NCBI GenBank assembly: GCA_025602915.1
Contig: JAHLJZ010000030.1
Location: 124,001-188,000, forward strand
Source: Paraphysoderma sedebokerense
Lineage: Eukaryota > Blastocladiomycota > Physodermatomycetes > Physodermatales > Physodermataceae
Reading direction: 5' to 3'
DNA length: 64,000 nucleotides
Shown here: one piece after another, positions 48,126 to 60,264 of the stretch
Position numbering within the stretch: the first letter of the stretch is position 1
Layout of the letters: each line of letters opens with the position of its first letter
Program-made: the position numbers and the translations under genes
Notes under the pieces: generated by a model
The model's database searches: none
Told to the model about the DNA's origin: nothing
Seen by the model: only the letters and a program-made list of their open reading frames with translations

Positions 48126-48966
48126 TTATCCGCATCTTCTCCAAGTGATTCCGAGGACTTGCTTCACTTTTCCATCAATGGAGTCAGTGGTCATGGATCC
48201 ACTACCTCTTCGGTTGCGGGAAGTGTCAATGCGGACTTGAGTGTTGACTACAAGATTAATATTGGCACGTGTTAGTTAACGCGACCAACATAGCGACTTC
48301 AACAAACTACGTACTGTTCATGTTTTGGCTTTCATTACAGCTAGACCAAACGAGGGATTGGAAATCAAAGGTATCACGGAATACGTAATCCTTATTTTGG
48401 GGACCATAGAATGGAATTTCCTTGGTGGCTTGACGGAGTTCACCAGCGAAGTAGTAGCTAGATTTTTGTAAAGCGGTAACTCCAGAGTCTAACTGGACGA
48501 AACCACGGTAATCTACGGTAGCCACACTGTATTGGTAACCGGGGGGAATGTGAACTTTCAAATTGAGTTGACAATTCTTTCGGTTTTCACCAATAGGGAT
48601 ACCCGGACTAAGAGCGAAATTCGTTATTTCATTGATAAACGAAGAACAGATACAGGCGGCTGCCCCAAACTTACCCAGCTGAAGCGATGTAGTTATCGAA
48701 CAAAACTGTGAATGTGGTACGTTCGTCATTGAACGCAGCGCTAGCAGATCCGGCGGGACAACCAGAACCGGCATACTTGATATCTTCCAAGTAGACTGTA
48801 TTGCGATCAGGAACAGCAGCTGCGAGGCAAGAATTTATTGTTAAAATATAGATAAATTAAATGATTATGATTGAAACAGAACACACAACTCACCTGCTCT
48901 TGGAGCGGCGGCAGAGGCAAGGGCGATTAGGGAGAGAAGGCTAACAAGAACGGTGGACTTGAACAT
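48126..48966 (-). CDS. Secreted DUF4360 protein, copy 1
   Basis: About 205 residues in four exons. Signal peptide MFKSTVLVSLLSLIALASAA is followed by VYLEDIKYAGSGCPAGSASA, FNDERTTFTVLFDNYIASAG, NCQLNLKVHIPPGYQYSVAT, VDYRGFVQLDSGVTALQKSS and DYVFRDTFDFQSLVWSSCNE. The short last exon (about 48240-48126) gives NTQVRID, MTTDSIDGKVKQVLGITWRR and C-G plus TAA. GxGCPxG, FDxYxA, NCQxxxxxxxPxGxxY and TDSIDGxxxQxLGxxWRxC are DUF4360 hallmarks; the function of that family is unknown. The open frame ends early at 48307, but a donor after SQNMNS and an acceptor cttgtag near 48241 recover the conserved C-terminus. TATAAATA is 53-60 bp upstream. The closest relative is the copy at 56704-57563. Confidence 0.88.
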
Positions 48967-50111
48967 TTTTAGATTTTTAGACTGAATCAATATCTTAACT
49001 TGTTCTGGGATGTCTCGTTATTTATACCCAGAGACAGCGTTTCCGGTCAACATACATATGATTTTCTTTTCCTTCATGAAGAAGGCGTATTCCTCGTTCC
49101 CTGATCGCGGCGGCAGGCAATTTAGGCATTGCTCAAGTCATCACAATGCACAATCACGGACCACCTTCCATCAAAATATTAAATACCCGTTTCCGCTTCT
49201 CTCGATATTGTTGTGTGCCATGAAGCTTCTTTTAGTATGGTTACGGATTCGGTGCCTGAGTGAATTCGCCGGATACAAATTGATTGACATGTCTAGTGTG
49301 TAGACTAAAGTGCGCAGACTAGTGCATCCACAAAAAATTCTGCCCATCGATAGAGCAAGGTGGAATGTGATGAGGGACAAGCCAAGCCCGTACTAACGGG
49401 ATTGCGCAATTGTTGCTGATGAAACTTAACATGTAAATGAAGCATCTTTTTGAATTCACCTATTGTTCGGTCCTTGATTAAAGTAAACGCGTTCACCATA
49501 TGGCGAATTCACGCGCCGTCGTGTCCCGTCCATCGTTCTTGTTCAAAAATCGTCGGCATCAAAATTAAAGGTCAATTGGGTTGAACCGGGTTGCATTGAG
49601 CGGCCATGGTATCGAATTGGGCGCCCTTGAGGGAAAATGAGAATTCAAATAATATGTATACTTTGACCGCACTAGGATTGGTTCGTATTCGCCGAGCAAA
49701 TGTTTTCGAACGACAACCATCAAAGACAACTCACATTATGCTCCCGCATTCCTCCGTTTGCCGCATCATCATTTTGCCAGAATATCAATATTTGCCATGT
49801 TGTTCTTTAAAGTAATCACTTTGTATTTCATCCTAGAGTGACATTCGAGACCCTGGTAATTACACGACTGACTCCTTCTCTCCGACATTCGACATCCAAA
49901 TCTTTGGTGAATGGCTAGGGCTGCTATGTAATTTGAGCATTGAATTAAATCGAAATAAAGAGATTGGATGCACCGATATCGATATGAAGTAGCGCAGGTT
50001 TATTCAATATATATTGAGCCGCGATACAAAATTAGGAATTTCATCCGCTAATATTACACTATTTCAATAAGAGACACCATTAATAAATAGAATTCAATCA
50101 TTTTCAATCAT
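48967..50111. other. Intergenic region with a TATA box for DUF4360 copy 1
   Basis: TATAAATA on the minus strand (49019-49026) precedes the DUF4360 start by 53-60 bp. The rest, up to the BABAM2-like stop, shows only short open frames without motifs, such as 49606-49815 (+). Confidence 0.45.
49019..49026 (-). promoter_or_regulatory. TATA box of DUF4360 copy 1
   Basis: TATAAATA, 53-60 bp before the start codon at 48966. An identical octamer sits at 56-63 bp before the second copy. Confidence 0.55.
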
Positions 50112-51854
50112 TTAAACTGGAGAAACCCAATTCAAAATTATCACATACCGAATACGCTTGACTAACTCTTCACATCTCCATCTCGAGCTGTAGTTCCATT
50201 TTATAATCGTCCATTCCGGCTCAGAAGTCAACGAGCCGATTTTAAATTGAAACGGTGAAATGAGTTTGAGGACGGGTGCTTCATCCGGAAATTTATCAGG
50301 TATTTGGACTAAGTTCAAGGAATGTTGTCAATATTTTTTTGAGCGGGCATGTTGATGCCAACAAAGACATACTGTGCGTGACGGCCGTAAGGAGATCTTT
50401 ACGAAGAATTGTGTCGGAAGTCACGGATGGTGACATACGCGGAGAATCGCGATTTCTGGGAGCGCATTCGAAGAGAAATGAAATAAAAGAGAAATTGGTG
50501 GAATCATATTCAAGTAATTGTCTGCAGATCGCAGTAAGGGATGAAAGGTCAACGTCCAGCCGGATGGGGAGTTCAAAAAGTGAAAAGTCACATACGACGA
50601 AAATGTTGAAGCCATTGACAAAAGAAAAGACTTTCGCTTTGTCACATTCGACTCTAGTGCATCCAAACTAGCTTTTAGTGTTTGTTCCAGTTCAGAAATG
50701 TACTCGACAATGTGACGAGTTTTGTGGTACGGCGGCAACTAACATCAGACACACAAAACAGTAAGATTCTTAATCTCAAACGTGTAAGATGACTTATTGG
50801 TACAGACCTTAAATGCTATTTGGTTCGAACTTAGAGACTCCGGCATCCAGATTGATCGTTCAACTTGGTCCAGCTCGTACATCCTGTCTATCAATTGAAA
50901 TCGGAACTCTACGAGCAATCTCACTGATATACGTCAAAGAGTTATCATCTACGCAGGTTTTGGTGGAGTTAATGAAGGATGTACCCACCAGTAACAGAAC
51001 TAATTGAAGTTATATTCTCATTGTCTCGTATTAGAAGTTCATCATCGGTCGATATCACCACCGGAATATCAAAAACGACCTAGTTAATCGGCAACCATTG
51101 ATCACGAATCAATTAGCTATTCCTATTAATCCCTATGCCACACAAAGTGAAATCAGCTCACCAAGGGCGGTTCATTCTTTTCTTCAAAAAAGGCGCAATC
51201 CATATCTTTAAGGTGTTGTAAACTTGAGAATTCAAATTTGATCCTATCGTTGGGGAATGCCTCAACTCGCGCCCTGTGATGAAGCTAGACCACACTGTTT
51301 AGTATAACAACCGACATCATGTAGAATGTATTCTTGAGGCTATCTGAGAGATCAAAATCGTTCATGTTGGTGGCGAAATTTCAACTACCTTTAGTGACGA
51401 CCGCAGACTAGACATCAATTTCACCAAAGCTAATTTATCCCTAGGATTCCAATCGGTATAAACATCTTCAAAATCGTAAATAACAGGCCTAAAATCATGC
51501 AACGGTTGTACTAATAAATCCGGAGGTTGTCTGTAATTTGCCGGATTTAGTATAATTTCCGCTATCGTGTTGTCAAATATGGAAGAATCGCAAACAAACA
51601 ATCATTAACTGTTAATATTGTTGAAAGAAAAGTCCTGGCAGGATAGTTTTTCTACCTTTACAAGCCCTTCGATGACAAAAACTTATCCAAACGTCCACCC
51701 TTTCCACTATAGACTCGTTTGTGCCATCGCTGCAGAAGTCGGACACACATATTGAATCAATGACGTAGGTAGGGAACACTGCGTTGGGATTTGGAGTAAT
51801 CAACTTATCAAAAAGAGGTTTTAGTGATGGTGGTAGTGCAGATAATTTCGACAT
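50112..51854 (-). CDS. BABAM2: BRISC and BRCA1-A complex member 2 (BRE) homologue
   Basis: About 400 residues in roughly six exons. The first exon reads MSKLSALPPSLKPLFDKLIT, then ICVSDFCSDGTNESIVERVD. The first E2-like (UEV) fold continues FVCDSSIFDNTIAEIILNPA, YRQPPDLLVQPLHDF, DFEDVYTDWNPRDKLALVKL. The second half has LPPYHKTRHIVEYISELEQT, SNVTKRKSFLLSM and FPDEAPVLKLISPFQFK then WNYSSRWRCEELVKRI. These align by eye with human BRE at the N-terminal SPMLSPFISS region, the SWNPSNPE site, [25 protein letters not shown], and the end FPRDQPTLTFQSVYHF ... YPYSPRWDGNEMAKR. BRE is the scaffold of the K63-deubiquitinating BRISC and BRCA1-A complexes. The C-terminus is uncertain: the frame stops at 50112, but a donor (GTATGT) near 50150 could extend it. 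Confidence 0.75.
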
Positions 51855-52158
51855 TGTGTGAAAGATATGTTCAGATATGACTTTTTCGAGTTAAGTGCCC
51901 TTTGAGCGATACGCCTTTATTGGAATCACGCCGTTTGGTCATAGCTTCATATTTATATACTTGTAGAGACTAGGGAATTTGTAAATGAACATTCAGATAA
52001 TTACATTAGTAAATATTTACACGAATCATTTATAAACTGCCCCAAAGCAGTGGACTTTTTTGATCCACTGAAACAAAAGGTGGCAGAATTCAGTTGGTGA
52101 TGGCGGGTAATTTTCCTTCTACGATAATAAAAGAGAAATGAATACGTAAATTTAAACT
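51855..52158. other. Intergenic region
   Basis: Holds the promoter of the BABAM2-like gene and the 3' UTR of CFAP57, both minus strand. Nothing else seen. Confidence 0.45.
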
Positions 52159-55100
52159 TCAGTTTGCATCACGACGTTCTAATTTCAACATCTGAACTAT
52201 GGAATGAATGATGTAGGGTAATATAAACGTACGCGAAATGACAGCATTCTGAGGCACCGGTAGTACATCTTGATCTTTTTCCTTTAGCAGACAAAGCTTT
52301 ATTTCCTTCCTCAGTTCGTTAATCTCCCTATATTTATGAGTAATATAAATGTTAATCATTCAAGGAGCGTTGACAATATATTATATGGCAACCGTACCTG
52401 ACCAATACCACATTTTCTTGCATGATTTTCATATTATCCATCTTATGCTTATTTTGATCTCTAGCGATCGCTTTCTTCAGATTATCCATAGTCTTTTCAA
52501 GATATTCTCGCTGTCTTATATATTCTTGTTGTGCATCTGAATCCTGCGAAGAGCTCCAATCGCCCGGCGAGGACTTAGTGGCCGTTCCAACGTCGACTTC
52601 AGCGATAATTTGTTCTGGCTGACCTAGCTCCCTGCAGTAACGATGATGCAGATTTTTCAAAGCAGCCTGTTCGATAGAATGAATTCTAGTTCAGTTAATG
52701 CAGACATGAAAATAACCATAAAGTGTCGAAAAGAAAAGCAACCTTCAATTCGCGCTGATCCTGGCTAAGCGTGAAGCATTCGTTCAAATCAAACTTAAAT
52801 CGCTTGGCAATCGCACTGAAGCGTCGGACTTTAACTTTCTCCGCTAAAATTTCTTTCTCTGAACCTTTCAACTTCAGTTTGACATCTCGAATTGTCAATT
52901 CCAAATCCGCATTTGATTTTTGATAATTTTCCATTTCGGTCGTCATGTCCTGCAAATTGAGCGAAAGATTAAACCTCTTTCGCTTTTCCCTGTTAAGGTC
53001 ACAACCATATAGAGACCTTTATCTTTTGCGTCATGACGGCAATATCTTGCTCCCTCGGTTCAATTTGTTTCTTCAACTCTTTGATTTTGTAATCAAGGAC
53101 AAACTTGAACTTTTCCAATTCTTGATTCTTTTTCTTGATATCGTAAATCCGCTTTTCCTTATCCTGAATCGTTTCATCGCGTTCTTGAATCTACAACAAG
53201 CAGGATCACCGTCAAAGAAACAGTATTTATCAAACATAACACCATAAACCATACCTCCTTCTTCATCGCTGCTATATCCCTTTCTAACCCCTTGATTATA
53301 CCCATCAACCTCTTCTCCTCTGTCAACAGTTTTTGTATTTCCTCTTTATGTCCCTCTATTTCATTCTGTAAGGAATTGAACTTCTTTTTCATGATTCCAT
53401 TTTCGCCTTTTAATCTCAATCCTATCTCACGCTCTTCTTTGAGGCGCCGTTCGTATCGTAGCTTCAATTCGGTGATTTCGCGTTCTGCGTCCTCCTCTGT
53501 TTCAGCGTTCGTTTCGTCGAATTCCAACAGACGGCTGTGAAGTTCTTTTTGAAGCTGTAGGGAAGAATATGTGTCGTTAGTAAGAGTTTGGAAGGACTAA
53601 TGATAGGCTAAAAGAAACGAACACTATCAATTTCAGCTTGCGTTTCCTTTAACTTTATTTCGTACTGAGCTGTCAAGTCGCTAAGTGTCTTTTCCTTCAC
53701 CCTTTGCAATTCATTTAATTGCTCTTCCCATTCCGCTTGCAATTGAATAGACTTGTTTTTTAGACTTTCATATTTCTCGTACTCAAGCGTGAGCTTCATG
53801 CTACTAGTGTTTTCAAGTTCCTAAATAGAGACAAATTAGAAGTTGAAAGCGAAGATCCAACATTCGTAGAAATAATATAACATTATACCGTCATAGCTTT
53901 CGAGTGACGTTCGAGTTCAGCCGCCATCTCTTCTTGATGCCGAACTTCTTCTTTTTCTTTCTCCGTCTTCATTGCAATGCTGGTAATCTTCAAACCTTCT
54001 ATTTCTTCGTGATACTTTTCAGTCATCTCTTTGATTTTTTCAGTGAAATTCATATCCTTTAGCCTCAATTGATACTCATTCTCTAGTTTTAATTCTTCAA
54101 CTCTATTTCTCAAGTCATTCATTATAATCGACTTTTCGTCTAAGTCTGACTTCGTAACCAGTATTTCATCAGCAAAAAGACCATCTCGATTTTGCTTCGA
54201 TCGACCTTCCTTATCGGTAATTTTCCAAAGAAATAGTGATCCATCTTCGGAAGCCGAAAATAAAAATTGATCATCATATGAAACTCGCAATCTTGTAACG
54301 GTTGAGCTATGTCCCAAGTGTTCTTGATATTCCCCTTTGTCGTTGGCACCGAAAGGAAATTTAATGGAACGTATGGTACCGTTTATAGTAGAAGCAAACA
54401 TCATTCGACCAGAATGCGACATAACGATTTGGGTGAGGACGGCGTTCGATTCGATCTCGCGAACAATTTGGGAATCAGCAAGTTCCTGAATAAGCAGTAC
54501 ACGGTGAGTGATATTGGACAGAGCATGTCATGAATTGCTCAATCAAACCTTAAATGTCTTATCATTTCCGACGGCATAAATACTTTTATCGTCTGCACCA
54601 AAGATTGCACAAGTGTAATTGCAGCTTTTAAGTATGTTTTCACTGTCGCGTTTTTGTGTCTTCAAATTCCATTCATAGATGGCTCCATCCATCCCGGCAG
54701 TCAGTAATTTGGAATCGTCTTGACTCCAGCATATGGAACGAACTTTCGCATTATGTCCTTTGAGATTTGCAATGCATTCAAATGTCCATGTATTATATAC
54801 TTGGATGACAGTTCCGTGGACGGCGGCAAAGTGCTGGCCACCGTTTGAGAATCGACACTACAACACAGAACCACTCAGTAAGCACATAATAATTTTGATT
54901 TCCTCGATATTTTCCGTACCTCTCGACACCCTCGTATCGCAAACTCTTTGAAACTCCGGATATCATCAATTAGAATATTCATCAGACGCAACTTATCGCT
55001 GAACCCAACGAGAACATATAAACTACTAGGATGTAACGCAATAGAATATATCTCTTCCGGAAAATATTTGACCAATTCATTGGAGTTCTCGAGGTAATTC

Positions 55101-56378
55101 CAAATCCTTATGGATTTATCCGTACCAGCCGTGGCAATTAATGGCTTCCGAATGCAAGTATCCATACCAGTGATTTGACCGTGGTGGAAAGGTTGTGAAA
55201 GATACTCGAATTTTGGTTCGTCTACCTGCATTCCGGTGAATATCAGCGTTGTTCAGTATATCCAATAATTGAGGAATTGAATGTTCTCACTTTATTTTCA
55301 GTTTGACCGAGGGTAACTGTGTAAATCTGATTAGATGACGCACTGCAGATTAGAGTTTCTTCATTCGGACTCAAACACAGAGTCTGAATATTGCTGTCTT
55401 CGGATAACACTAACTCCCGACATTTTTTGAATGACAGATCGTCAACTTTCTCATAAAATGTGACGGTCCCGTTCGCACCACCGCAAATAAAGCCTTTAGA
55501 ATATGGAATAACTGCAAATACATTGCGCACATTCGATTGATTTCCTTGGGTGTTGACGAGATCAAGTTTGGGTTCAAACGTGTCAAAAACAGTAATATGA
55601 CCGTCGGTAGAACAGCCGACCAACACCGTTTCGGAAAGCCAGCAATGAGCGTAGTAGCACTGTTTGATCAGGTTATGGCATGTCATGTAACTTTCATGAA
55701 TACCAGTGAAAGTACAAACCTTTCCATCACTTTTCTGAAACCCAACATGCTTCAAGACACCGTCTGTATACCTGAATACCTTAATGATATTAGTTCCGAC
55801 TACTGCAACTTGAGAAGCATCAAAAGGATTAAAAGATATTTCGCTTGCAATTGTATTTGCTGCACCGATTGGAATTGCTGCCATAACTTTTCCTTTCTCC
55901 CAATTCCAGTAGGATAACGTGGAATCATTGGCCAGAGCGACTACAAACTTGGAGTCATTTGAGAACATGACATGGGTATATTCCTTGGCTTCCGATTCTG
56001 GTTCGACTAGTGTCTTTCTTCTTCGTAAGATTTGCAGATCGTATATCACACATTGAGGTTTTTCACCTCCTCGTTCTGCGATCGCAAGGTATCTTTTATT
56101 GGAGGCAAGAGAAAAACATGTCATCCCCTCATTGTTCTCTTGCGTTGGGATGAACTTTTGAGTCTTTGATTCAAGATTGTAGATGATGGCATTAGATCCG
56201 CAGGGATAAACTATTGTCGTATCATCAATGAAGTGGATATTATTTCGCACGTCGGACTTAATTCCGAAGACATGTCTGAGAAAGATAACACCGGTCCCAG
56301 GATAAAGTAAGCTAACAGACGATGAAACATACTATGGATCGAAACTACATACCTGTGAGCAACAGCTGCAATCGACAT
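52159..56378 (-). CDS. CFAP57: Cilia- and flagella-associated protein 57 (WDR65)
   Basis: About 1,200 residues. Exon 1 is short (MSIAAVAH from ATG 56378) and joins [69 protein letters not shown] and [16 protein letters not shown]. This closely follows animal and algal CFAP57, whose start has HVFGLR, KFIPG-(E)-S-GM and EKPxxxIYxL. WD40 repeats run to about 53950: [36 protein letters not shown]. Then comes a long coiled coil: [59 protein letters not shown]. The end is [33 protein letters not shown]57 builds inner dynein arms of motile cilia. Its presence implies a flagellated stage. Confidence 0.93.
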
Positions 56379-56703
56379 TACTGAATAAATCTCTATGGCT
56401 GATTACGGCGACAGGAGCGAGAGATTCAGTTTACCGAATTCAGATTCGCGCAATTCGTCTGAGGAGATTTGTGCGCATCTCTGTGGTGATCATAGTTTAC
56501 GAGGATTCAATAATACATTGTTCAGGTATTGTATATCAATTGCAATTTGGCTCTTATGCAGAAGTATCTGCTGCCACAATAAGATGATAACGCATTTATT
56601 TATTTCAGTATTAGGTAATCTATATGATAAGATATATGTAAGGTAAGATATATGAGTTTCATCCCTCGGTTCCAGCTACATAATCTCGCAAGCATTCCCA
56701 CAT

Positions 56704-57563
56704 CTAGCTGCTGCATTTTTTCCAGCTCAGTCCAAGGATTTGCTGAACTTTGCCATCAATGGAGTCTGTAGTCATGGATCCACGACCGATGGTATTGCGA
56801 GAATTGTCGATGCGCACTTGAGTGTTGACTGCAATTTCATTAATCAATCGTCCAATCAGTCAAATGTTATCAAATTCGTCAATGCAGAAAAAGTTACATA
56901 CTGTTCATAGTCTGGCTTTCAGTACAGCTGGACCAAACTTGAGAACTGAAGTCAAAGCTATCGCGAAATACGTAGTCCTTATTTTGAGGTCCGTAGAAGG
57001 GAACTTCCTTGGTAGATTGACGAAGTTCACCAGCAAAGTAATAGCTGGACTTTTGCAATGCTGTGACACCAGCGTCTAATTGAACGAAACCACGATAATC
57101 AACCGTTGCAACGCTGTATTGGTATCCAGGAGGAATGTGGACCTTTAGATTAAACTGGCAGTCCTTACGGTTTTCAACAACTGGAATACCAGGTCTAATA
57201 GTTGAATAAAATAAATTGTCAGCATGATAGCGAGCCTTGCCATCTCTTAGAAGTCAAAGCGAACTCACCCAGCTGACGCAATGTAATTATCGAATAAGAC
57301 GGTGAATGTCGTACGATCCTCATTGAATGCAGCGGTGGCAGTACCAGCGGGACAACCAGAACCAGCATAAATGATATCCTCCAGATAGACATTATCAGGG
57401 TTAGGGAGAAAAGCTGCATGTTATGATTTGGAAATAAGTTAGTCATGGAAGAGATCAATCTCCAGAATTTGTTAAAATCTTCACCTGGTTGAGGAGCAGC
57501 TGATGTCAAAGCCAGGAGCGAGAGGAATGCAACGAGTCCAGCGATCTGAATCATGTTGGTCAA
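56704..57563 (-). CDS. Secreted DUF4360 protein, copy 2
   Basis: Paralogue of the gene at 48126-48966, with the same four-exon layout. MTNMIQIAGLVAFLSLLALT is a signal peptide (a second Met lies three codons in). Then VYLEDIIYAGSGCPAGTATA, FNEDRTTFTVLFDNYIASAG, NCQ-like KDCQFNLKVHIPPGYQYSVA, DYRGFVQLDAGVTALQKSSY, FYGPQNKDYVFRDSFDFSSQ, VWSSCTESQTMNS. The last exon gives VNTQVRIDNSRNTIGRG and TTDSIDGKVQQILGLSWKKC then SS plus TAG at 56704. The mature parts of copies 1 and 2 are very similar, so their duplication is more recent than the split from copy 3. Extracellular; function unknown. Confidence 0.88.
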
Positions 57564-58317
57564 TAATCTTTGCTCGGCACGATCCGTGTTGGTGAAGCTC
57601 CTTCGACGGAGGCCCCTTTATTTATATCTCAACTTCCTCTTCCCTGAAATTAGGGCACCATTAGAACATGATAGATTAAGGTCTGAATGTGTATTATTAG
57701 TACGGCGATTTCCTCGTTTTTTGATTGGCAATATAAGGCAATGTATAGGAATCCACAATCCCACAATTATGAAGAAGGAATTATCCAGAATTTGATGCCA
57801 CTACTATGTCAATTTTACAATCCTCTTGATCAGACGGAAGTTCATGAAGCTTCATTTAGTATGGTTTACGAAATACACTGTGGTTGGTTTCGCCATAGAG
57901 GTTGGCTAAAAGATATTGTACGTTCCTAATATAACATGGCACATCAGTTCATTCATTCGAATTTCTCGGTCGTATCGTACAGATGGCCCGAATTGCCGTG
58001 ATGAGAAGCGGGAAAAATGCCAGTACTAGTGAAATTACTCAATTGTTCTGAGTGGACTAAAATTCGAATGAAGCATATTTCGGCGGGATGCATTGTTCCT
58101 CCATTAACCACCAAAGCATGGCGCACGCATTTCCGATCAGGTGCCCAAGTTCAACAAAACCGCCCAAATATAAATATCTTGTCAAGACAGCGATAACATG
58201 TCTGGCCACATTTAACAGAATTATTTAAAGTTTTAATTTGAGATGTAGCTCATTCTAACAGATGACCTATGCGTCACTTTATACAAATTCTAAGTGTCTA
58301 TCAAGCTGGCGGAACGT
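57564..58317. other. Intergenic region with a TATA box for DUF4360 copy 2
   Basis: TATAAATA on the minus strand (57619-57626) lies 56-63 bp before the start at 57563. The remainder up to copy 3 shows no gene. Confidence 0.45.
57619..57626 (-). promoter_or_regulatory. TATA box of DUF4360 copy 2
   Basis: TATAAATA, 56-63 bp before the start codon at 57563. Same octamer and nearly the same spacing as copy 1. Confidence 0.55.
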
Positions 58318-59197
58318 CTACTTGTTTAATTTATGACTTAAAAGACCTCTCCTGTATAACAGTTTCTTCTTCCCTCCATTGCACTTCCGCCACTTCAATC
58401 CCAAAACTTGCTTCACCTTGCCATCTATCGAATCTGTCGTCATCAATCCTTGACCGTTTCTGTTTGCTGAATTATCAACACTCATTTCCGTTTGAACTGA
58501 AAATATTTGTGACATTAGATACGAATAACGACGGCTTCCAGTCAATGGAGGTGCTCCTTACCTTTCATATTTCGAGATCCACCGCAACCAGACCACACCA
58601 TTTCGGAGTCTAAACATGTATCTCGAACAGTATAATCTTCTGTCAATGGCCCATTGAAAGGCATCTGTCGTTGAAGTTTCTCCTTCCCAAAATGATATGT
58701 ATTGGTCTGCATTGCTTTGACCCCAGCATCAAGTTGAATGAATCCCCGGTAATCAAAGGTAGATATACCATACTCGTAATCTTTCGGGAGGTGAACTTTT
58801 ATATTGAGATTACAATTTTTTTGTGCATCACCCGGGGATGTCGTCGGGCCTGCGTTTGCAATACTTCAGATGAACAAATGTTAGAATTGCTGTCAACAGC
58901 AACCGATTAGGCAACCAACTTACAATTTCTCAAATAACAGTGTGAAGACTGTTTTCTCGTCATTGAAAGATGCGGCCACTGAATTTCCTGGGCAACCGGA
59001 GCCTCCGTAGTTTATTTGCTCGATAAAAACTTGTGATGGATCCGGCTTTAGACCTTACGTCGAAAGGGAAAGAAAAATCGTGGTGAGAGGGCGCAGTCAA
59101 ATCACTTTCAATTCCTAAATTTACCTGGAGGCTTTACATTTGCACCGAAACATTGAGACAAGAGCGAGAGAAGAAGTATGGCACTGTGCAACCTCAT
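58318..59197 (-). CDS. Secreted DUF4360 protein, copy 3 (divergent)
   Basis: The most divergent of the three paralogues, with introns at the matching places. Signal peptide MRLHSAILLLSLLSQCFG, then KPDPSQVFIEQINYGGSGCP, GNSVAASFNDEKTVFTLLFE, AQKNCNLNIKVHLPKDYEYG, STFDYRGFIQLDAGVKAMQT, DYTVRDTCLDSEMVWSGCGG. The final exon has VQTEMSVDNSANRNGQGLMT and TDSIDGKVKQVLGLKWRKC, plus a basic extension NGGKKKLLYRRGLLSHKLNK absent from copies 1 and 2. Cysteines of the core (GCPG, NCNL, SGCG, RKC) are kept. I saw no TATAAATA at the spacing found upstream of the other copies. Confidence 0.87.
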
Positions 59198-60264
59198 TTT
59201 GACCAGAGGGATGGTGAGCAGAGAAGGATTCTAACTTTTTGAAGAATTGCGGCATAAATGGGAAAGTGCTGAGAATTAAGAAGGCAACGCGCTTTTCGCC
59301 AGTCAATCAGCGGCGTTTTTTCTATTATCCAAATACAATAGTACTTATACACAGTAATCATGATATCCAAACAGCAATTAAAATTTGACAATTGGAATTC
59401 TTGGAAAAAATGAACGATGCGGCACGCCTGAATATCTTGGATGCCTAGCCCCGCCTCTAAGGTTCCTTCTAAAAGTGAATGACGATGAGTTTACTTTTCA
59501 GTCTCCTCGGTATTTGTCGTTATTTTCAGCACAGCATATCATGTATTGGAATCCTCTAATAGAAAGAAATATTGCAATAAGTTTATCAAAGCCTCTCGGT
59601 TTGCAAGTCAAGAAAGTCGGCAGACAACTGCATTCATGAACAACGGCTAGCTTACACATATTTGACTAAAAAATTCATCTTCAGCCATTTTATTAGCAGC
59701 GTAAGGTTTTAAATTTTCTTTTGCAACGAGCAAGGTTTAAATATCTGCTCTATTTCCATGGCAGCTTAGGTAGCCAACGAACTTAATGAGCTGTATATAC
59801 GCTTCGTACAACTGTAACATGGGTGGCAACGATGGGTGGAGACTGAGAGAGGTGAGGATGACGACTGCATTCGCAGCACAATGTAGACATAATCAGGAGA
59901 GATGACGAATTCAAAGAATGGAGGATTTATCTCTTAAGACAAGCCCCGACGTCGCGAGATTGGTGGCTGATTTCATTCTGTGGTGTCAATGCTAGATACG
60001 ATGAAACAATGTTTCGACTTTGACCCTGTCTTTGTGCTTATGATTGTGACGACGATGCCATCCGCGATCGATATATGTCTACGGAAGCTTCTGAGCAGCA
60101 GTATCTAGCTCACTCTCGTCGTCTATTTATAACTCTTATCTTGGTAGTGCCATCATTGCATTCGGCTGTGTTCCGCTCACGAAGCGATATTTGAAGTATA
60201 TACCCGCTCTTCCTAACTCAGTGCGCACATTGCCACATAAAACTGCATTCGGTAATTGTTTACC
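59198..60264. other. Divergent intergenic region, no gene seen
   Basis: Between DUF4360 copy 3 (-) and the CLC gene (+). It contains only short open frames (e.g. 59385-59639, +) without recognisable motifs. Probably the promoters of both genes. Confidence 0.5.

Noticed and set aside
48051-48275. Plus-strand open frame of 74 codons
   Set aside because: It is antisense to the last exon of DUF4360 copy 1, whose C-terminal motif is clearly conserved.
50820-50830. GGTTCGAAC, like a tRNA T-loop
   Set aside because: No D-loop or acceptor stem at tRNA spacing; lies within an intron or exon of the BABAM2-like gene.
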